From: Vitreoscilla massiliensis
GTDB taxonomy: Bacteria; Pseudomonadota; Gammaproteobacteria; Burkholderiales; Neisseriaceae
Assembly (NCBI RefSeq): GCF_001457815.1
Contig: NZ_LN898220.1
Location: forward strand, 372,001 to 436,000
DNA length: 64,000 bases
Direction of reading: 5' to 3'
Shown here one piece after another: positions 60,026 to 64,000 of the stretch. The number at the start of each line of letters is the position of its first letter. Position 1 is the first letter of the stretch. Below the pieces are notes generated by a model. That model worked only from the letters and a program-made list of their open reading frames with translations. It was not told the origin of the DNA and made no database searches. Both the position numbers and the translations under genes were made by a program.

Positions 60026-60433
60026 TTACAATTCCCGCTCTTTGCGTTTCAACACCTTGATTTGAAACACCCACATCACCGCCGCCCACAACAACACGCC
60101 GAGCAAACACGACAGTGAGCCATACAGCAACACGCTCACATACACCATGGAAGCGCCGCCGCCATCACTTTGCAGCCGCACACAATCCACGTAATACGCA
60201 TAGCCCAACCACGGCACAAAGCCGATATAGCCACCCAGCGCACACAAAGGGTTGCGCGTCATCATCGCAATCAGCGACGGGATTAACGGCACCAACACAA
60301 ACACGCCCAGCGTCAGCAAAAAATTCATCACATCGTGTTGGTAACATTGAAAACTGCTGAACGCTTGCAACGCCACCACCGTGCACAAACCGCAAAAACT
60401 GATCCACCATGTTTTGGCATAGGAAAGTACCAT
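60026..60433 (-). CDS. Membrane protein of unknown function
   Basis: About 135 residues with four hydrophobic segments: near residues 8-24 (WWISFCGLCTVVALQAF), 35-56 (MNFLLTLGVFVLVPLIPSLI), 60-78, and 98-122 (LLYGSLSCLLGVLLWAAVMW). A basic C-terminal tail (KVLKRKEREL) follows. ATG at 60433 with AAGGAA upstream is preferred to a TTG 27 nt earlier. No recognised family. It converges on the lipoprotein gene. Confidence 0.6.
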   Translation of the reverse strand: MVLSYAKTWWISFCGLCTVVALQAFSSFQCYQHDVMNFLLTLGVFVLVPLIPSLIAMMTRNPLCALGGYIGFVPWLGYAYYVDCVRLQSDGGGASMVYVSVLLYGSLSCLLGVLLWAAVMWVFQIKVLKRKEREL

Positions 60434-60665
60434 GATGTGTTTCCTTGATGTGAGGCCCAATCAAACAATAGCGCAGAATACCGCCGCCATGCGGCCTGTA
60501 AGCGTGCGACACCGGACATTTGACCGACACAGTCTGCATATGTTCTGACAACACCCTCTGCTGACATTGGAGCCCCATTTATTTATGTCTACACCGCAAG
60601 CCGCCTCTCATTCTGGTGCCACTGTGGTGGTGGCCACTCCCGCACAGCGTTGACATTGCTACAAT

Positions 60666-60706
60666 AAAAAACCGCCGCTTGTGTTGGTGCACAAGAGGCG
60701 GTTTTG
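60666..60706 (-). terminator. Intrinsic terminator of pobA
   Basis: On the minus strand AAAACCGCC and GGCGGTTTT flank an inner stem CTTGTG/CACAAG, followed by TTTTTATTG. It begins about 20 nt past the pobA stop, after a DUS copy (60713-60724). Confidence 0.85.
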
Positions 60707-60725
60707 TTGATCTTACAGGCCGCTA

Positions 60726-61898
60726 TTAATATGGCAAGCCAGTGTAGTTTTCGGCCAAGAGTTTGGCGCCGTATTCAGAATTCAACAATTGGTTGAACTC
60801 GGCTTGTTTCATTTTTGCATCCCAAGCGTCGTCATCGGTGAAGCTATGCATCATTTTGGTCATGTACCAAGAGAAGCGTTCCGCACCCCACACGCGTTTC
60901 AAGCAGCGCGCTGAATAGCCATCGATGCCGGCTTCGCTGTGGTCGTTGTGGTAATAGTCTTCAAATGCATCGGCCAAATACATCACGTCGCTGGCAGCCA
61001 AATTCAAGCCTTTCGCGCCTGTCGGTGGCACAATATGAGCGGCATCGCCGGCCAAGAACAGTTTTTTGTAACGCATAGGCTCGGTCACAAAGCTGCGCAG
61101 TGGTGCAATTGATTTTTCCAAACTAGGACCCGTCACCACGTTTTTCGCATCTTCAGGCAACATGCGCGATTTGAGTTCGTCCCAGAAGCGCTCGTCTGAC
61201 CAGTCTTCTACTTTCTCGGTCAACGGCACTTGCAAGTAATAGCGGCTGCGGGTTTTGGAGCGTTGGCTGCACAGGTAAAAGCCTTGTTCGCTTTTGCCGT
61301 AAATCAATTCTTCGTGGCAAGGTGGCACATCGGCGAGCATGCCCAACCAACCGAATGGGTAGACGCGTTCGTAAGTGGTCAACACATCGGCAGGAATGGT
61401 TTGGCGTGACACGCCATGGAAACCATCACAACCGGCGATGAAATCGCAATCCAAGCGGTGGGTCTGGCCGTCTTTTTCATACGTCACATAGGGAGCTGCA
61501 CCATCAACATCATGCAAGGCCACGTTGCTGGCGTCGTAAATGGTGGTAGCGCCGATTTCGGCACGCGCTTCCATCAAGTCACGCGTTACCTCAGTTTGAC
61601 CATATACCGTCACATGGCGGCCAACCAATTTTTCAAAATCAACGCGGTATTCTTGGCCGTTGAACACAAATTTGCAGCCATCGTGTGGGATGCCTTCGGC
61701 TTCCAAATTCTTGGTCACACCGGCGCGCTTCAAACCATCAACGGTCACGCTTTCCAGTACACCCGCACGGATGCGGCCCAACACATAATCACCGTCTTTG
61801 CGTTCTAAAATGACATTATCAATGCCACTTTTGGACAAGATTTGTCCCAATAACAAACCCGAAGGACCGGCGCCAATAATCGCTACTTGCGTTTTCAT
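60726..61898 (-). CDS. pobA: 4-hydroxybenzoate 3-monooxygenase (p-hydroxybenzoate hydroxylase)
   Basis: FAD/NADPH aromatic hydroxylase that makes protocatechuate from 4-hydroxybenzoate. 390 residues, near the 394 of the Pseudomonas enzyme. It has GAGPSGLLLGQILSKSGI (FAD), RIRAGVLE, the DG motif CDFIAGCDGFHGVSR, and LFLAGDAAHIVPPTGAKGLN (flavin ribityl site). ATG at 61898 with AAGGAATACAGAAG upstream; codons further upstream are not conserved. It stands alone, about 5 kb from the lig genes that consume its product. No adjacent regulator gene is visible. Confidence 0.96.
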   Translation of the reverse strand: MKTQVAIIGAGPSGLLLGQILSKSGIDNVILERKDGDYVLGRIRAGVLESVTVDGLKRAGVTKNLEAEGIPHDGCKFVFNGQEYRVDFEKLVGRHVTVYGQTEVTRDLMEARAEIGATTIYDASNVALHDVDGAAPYVTYEKDGQTHRLDCDFIAGCDGFHGVSRQTIPADVLTTYERVYPFGWLGMLADVPPCHEELIYGKSEQGFYLCSQRSKTRSRYYLQVPLTEKVEDWSDERFWDELKSRMLPEDAKNVVTGPSLEKSIAPLRSFVTEPMRYKKLFLAGDAAHIVPPTGAKGLNLAASDVMYLADAFEDYYHNDHSEAGIDGYSARCLKRVWGAERFSWYMTKMMHSFTDDDAWDAKMKQAEFNQLLNSEYGAKLLAENYTGLPY

Positions 61899-62106
61899 CT
61901 TCTGTATTCCTTGCTTGCTCAGCTTATGTTCTGTCTGCTTTACGGCTTTGTGCCGTGCTTGTAAGCAGTTTGCTAAAAATAGCAGCAAGGGTAAACGCCA
62001 TTATTGTTCTAGCAGATATATTTTTTCATGCCCAAACACGCACATTGCAATGCGGTATTGCCATCCATAAGTCAGCACAGTGCTTCCTAAATACAGCCGC
62101 AAATGT

Positions 62107-62134
62107 TTACAGGCCGCTTTTAAGCGGCCTGTAA
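62107..62134 (-). terminator. Inverted DUS pair behind the LOG-family gene
   Basis: TTACAGGCCGCTT and AAGCGGCCTGTAA are 2 nt apart, tails outward, forming a 13-bp stem just past the minus-strand stop at 62157. Confidence 0.65.
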
Positions 62135-62156
62135 GATTGTTTTTAATATCAAGACA

Positions 62157-62885
62157 TTACAAACTCAATTGCTGTTGGTAGGTTAACTCGTTTTGGTTCA
62201 TGCCCGAGGTTTCGTAATGTTGGAAGATGATGCGCACGATTTCTTCCGGTTCGTCGACGATTTGCACCAAATCCATGTCGCCGGGGCTGATGACTTTCTC
62301 GGCCACCAACACATTGCGCATCCAATCGAGCAGCCCGCTCCAGAAATAACTGCCGCACAGAATAATCGGAATGCGTTTGATTTTGCCGGTTTGCACCAAG
62401 GTCAGGCTTTCAAACAATTCGTCCAAAGTACCGATGCCGCCGGGCATACCGACAAAGGCAATCGCGTGTTTGACAAACATCACTTTGCGCGGAAAAAAGT
62501 GGTGAAACTTCACCGACAAATCTTGGTAATCGTTGGGTTTTTGCTCGTGTGGCAACACGATGTTCAGGCCGACCGATGGGCTTTTGCCATAATAAGCACC
62601 CTTGTTCGCCGCCTCCATCATGCCGGGGCCGCCGCCTGACAACACCGAAAAGCCGCCATCCGACAGCAAGCGCGCGATGTGTTCACACTTCTGATACATC
62701 GGGTCATCCGGATGGGTGCGCGCCGAGCCAAAAATGCTCACCGCCGGCTGTATCGCCTGCAATTCTTCGCCCGATTCGACAAATTCAGAGATGATTTTCA
62801 ACACATGGTAAGACTCACGCGCGCGCAAGTCGATGCGAGTAGATTCGCTCAACATCGGTTGGGGTATTTTTTCATATAGACTCAT
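62157..62885 (-). CDS. LOG-family protein (TIGR00730-type Rossmann nucleotide-binding protein)
   Basis: Likely nucleoside 5'-monophosphate phosphoribohydrolase, related to cytokinin-activating LOG enzymes and bacterial PpnN. About 242 residues. The signature pair is present: GGGPGMMEAANKGAY and GMPGGIGTLDELFESLTL (PGGxGTxxE). VSIFGSARTHPDDP starts the Rossmann part. GGGAG lies 6 nt before the ATG at 62885, so the ATG 6 nt earlier is not used here. Physiological substrate unknown. Confidence 0.9.
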   Translation of the reverse strand: MSLYEKIPQPMLSESTRIDLRARESYHVLKIISEFVESGEELQAIQPAVSIFGSARTHPDDPMYQKCEHIARLLSDGGFSVLSGGGPGMMEAANKGAYYGKSPSVGLNIVLPHEQKPNDYQDLSVKFHHFFPRKVMFVKHAIAFVGMPGGIGTLDELFESLTLVQTGKIKRIPIILCGSYFWSGLLDWMRNVLVAEKVISPGDMDLVQIVDEPEEIVRIIFQHYETSGMNQNELTYQQQLSL

Positions 62886-63018
62886 GTTCATCTCCCTTAA
62901 TCTAAAGCCACTTCAGGCTAACACAGTAGCAACAAGGATGCCATGCTCAGCAAAGCTTTGCCTATGAGGCCACGCTTTAGGCTACAATCCAAGCTTGTCC
63001 ATTTAGATACACGACACC

Positions 63019-64000
63019 ATGAAAACCTTGCTTTTGATCGACGGCACGTCTTACCTCTACCGCGCATTCCATGCGATGGCGCCCTTGTCTTCGCCCAGCG
63101 GTGAACCCACAGGCGCGTTGTTTGGCGTGCTCAATATGCTCAAACGCTTGCCAGTGGACTTTCCGCATGATTACGCTGCCTGCGTGTTCGATGCCAAAGG
63201 CCCGACGTTTCGCAATGAGATGTACCCCGATTACAAAGCAACACGCCCACCGATGCCAGACGAATTGCGCAGCCAAGCCGCACAAATTCAAGACTTGGTG
63301 GCCCAAATGGGTTGGCCAGTATTGAGCGTGACCGGCGTGGAAGCCGACGATGTCATCGGCTCTTTGGCGGTACAGGCCGAGGCGCAAGGCTGCAAAGTCA
63401 TCATCTCCACCGGCGACAAAGACATGGCGCAATTGGTGACACCGCACATCATGTGTGTGAACACCATGAATGGCGATGTGCTCGATGAAGCCGGCGTCAA
63501 AGACAAGTTTGGCGTGCGCCCCGATCAAATCATTGATTACCTCACCTTAATCGGCGACAAAGTCGACAACGTCCCCGGTGTGGACAAAGTTGGCCCGAAA
63601 ACCGCGGTGAAATGGCTAGAACAATACGACAGCTTGGACAATGTCATTGCCAACGCCGCCGACATCAAAGGCAAGGTTGGTGAGCATTTACAGGCCGCCT
63701 TAGATCATTTGCCGTTGTCCAAACAGCTGATTACCATCAAAACCGACATGGATTTCAGCCAAGAATTGCCGAATCACATGGCCGATTTAAGCCCGAAATC
63801 CCCTGCTTGGTCAGACTTGGTCACGCGCTTTACCGAATTGGGCTTTAAACGCTGGCTCGCCGAAGCCGAACAACAGGCCAGCAAAGGCACGACGGCTGAC
63901 TTGTTTGCCGCACCGGCGGCGGCACCTGTCACCAAAGCCACACCTGCACCGACGGCCGCGTTCAAACCTGAACACCAATTGGGCAACGAGGTGGAACGTC
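63019..64000 (+). CDS. polA: DNA polymerase I (5' part; gene continues past window end)
   Basis: Repair and lagging-strand polymerase. About 327 residues are visible: the 5'-3' exonuclease domain (LLLIDGTSYLYRAFHAM, VFDAKGPTFRNEMYPDYKATR, EADDVIGSLA, ISTGDKDMAQLV, and YLTLIGDKVDNVPGVDKVGPKTA), with the acidic metal ligands in place. A linker rich in Ala, Pro and Thr follows near residue 295. The polymerase domain lies beyond the window. A DUS copy is inside at about 63687. ATG at 63019 matches the usual PolA start. Confidence 0.97.
   Translation, partial: MKTLLLIDGTSYLYRAFHAMAPLSSPSGEPTGALFGVLNMLKRLPVDFPHDYAACVFDAKGPTFRNEMYPDYKATRPPMPDELRSQAAQIQDLVAQMGWPVLSVTGVEADDVIGSLAVQAEAQGCKVIISTGDKDMAQLVTPHIMCVNTMNGDVLDEAGVKDKFGVRPDQIIDYLTLIGDKVDNVPGVDKVGPKTAVKWLEQYDSLDNVIANAADIKGKVGEHLQAALDHLPLSKQLITIKTDMDFSQELPNHMADLSPKSPAWSDLVTRFTELGFKRWLAEAEQQASKGTTADLFAAPAAAPVTKATPAPTAAFKPEHQLGNEVER

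Noticed and set aside
12735..62134. The many AAGCGGCCTGTAA copies as CRISPR repeats or insertion-sequence ends
   Set aside because: Copies are single or in facing pairs, scattered at irregular distances and inside genes, with no spacer array, transposase or target duplications. A DNA uptake sequence explains them better.

Overview
The window looks like a chromosomal segment of a Neisseriaceae bacterium (Betaproteobacteria, Neisseriales); the genus cannot be fixed by eye. The strongest taxonomic signal is a short motif, AAGCGGCCTGTAA (reverse complement TTACAGGCCGCTT). It occurs about 75 times in 64 kb, inside genes and as inverted pairs behind genes. This is how the DNA uptake sequences (DUS) of Neisseriaceae behave, and the motif keeps their invariant CTG core but matches none of the dialects I remember. 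The F-ATPase operon followed by parB-parA-rsmG-mnmG, the ResB/ResC cytochrome c maturation pair with a c4-type cytochrome, and EngB also fit this family.

Layout. 1-9.9 kb (minus strand): F1Fo ATP synthase operon (atpD partial, G, A, H, F, E, B, I) with a near-consensus promoter, then parB, parA, rsmG and mnmG. 10-21 kb: a GNAT acetyltransferase, an acyltransferase-3/SGNH protein, prolyl aminopeptidase, a GIY-YIG protein, a TerC-CorC fusion preceded by a possible leader peptide and hairpin, ResC and ResB, cytochrome c4, and engB. 21-26 kb: an MFS-M81-M20 hydrolase operon divergent from a LysR regulator. 26-33.7 kb: a TPR protein next to a divergent Hsp90, a membrane protein, rlmF, and EamA and AEC transporters.

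34-57 kb is a catabolic island for (hydro)aromatic acids. One half (33.9-49.0 kb) holds two aromatic-acid:H+ symporters, three KstD-like FAD dehydrogenases, two NIPSNAP proteins, an AroE-like dehydrogenase, a TIM-barrel protein that could be a dehydroshikimate dehydratase, an SDR, an IclR regulator, an AroQ-like protein and an OprD-type porin. The other half (49.1-56.6 kb) encodes the complete protocatechuate 4,5-cleavage pathway: LysR, 4-oxalomesaconate tautomerase, and ligJ-ligK-ligI-ligA-ligB-ligC. pobA (4-hydroxybenzoate 3-hydroxylase) lies nearby at 60.7-61.9 kb. Together they would import cyclohexane- or cyclohexene-carboxylates (quinate/shikimate type) or 4-hydroxybenzoate, convert them to protocatechuate, open the ring and release pyruvate plus oxaloacetate.

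The most unusual point is that the catabolic AroQ-like and AroE-like proteins keep their catalytic residues but have changed substrate-binding positions, and they sit with three flavin dehydrogenases of a ring-desaturating family. This suggests a ring-aromatising route whose substrate is not simply quinate. DUS copies run through the island, so it is resident in this lineage rather than freshly acquired from outside. 57-64 kb: an aldo/keto reductase, a secreted protein, a HAD-type lipoprotein phosphatase, a membrane protein, pobA, a LOG-family protein and the 5' part of polA. I found no tRNA, rRNA, CRISPR array, insertion sequence, parS site or oriC.
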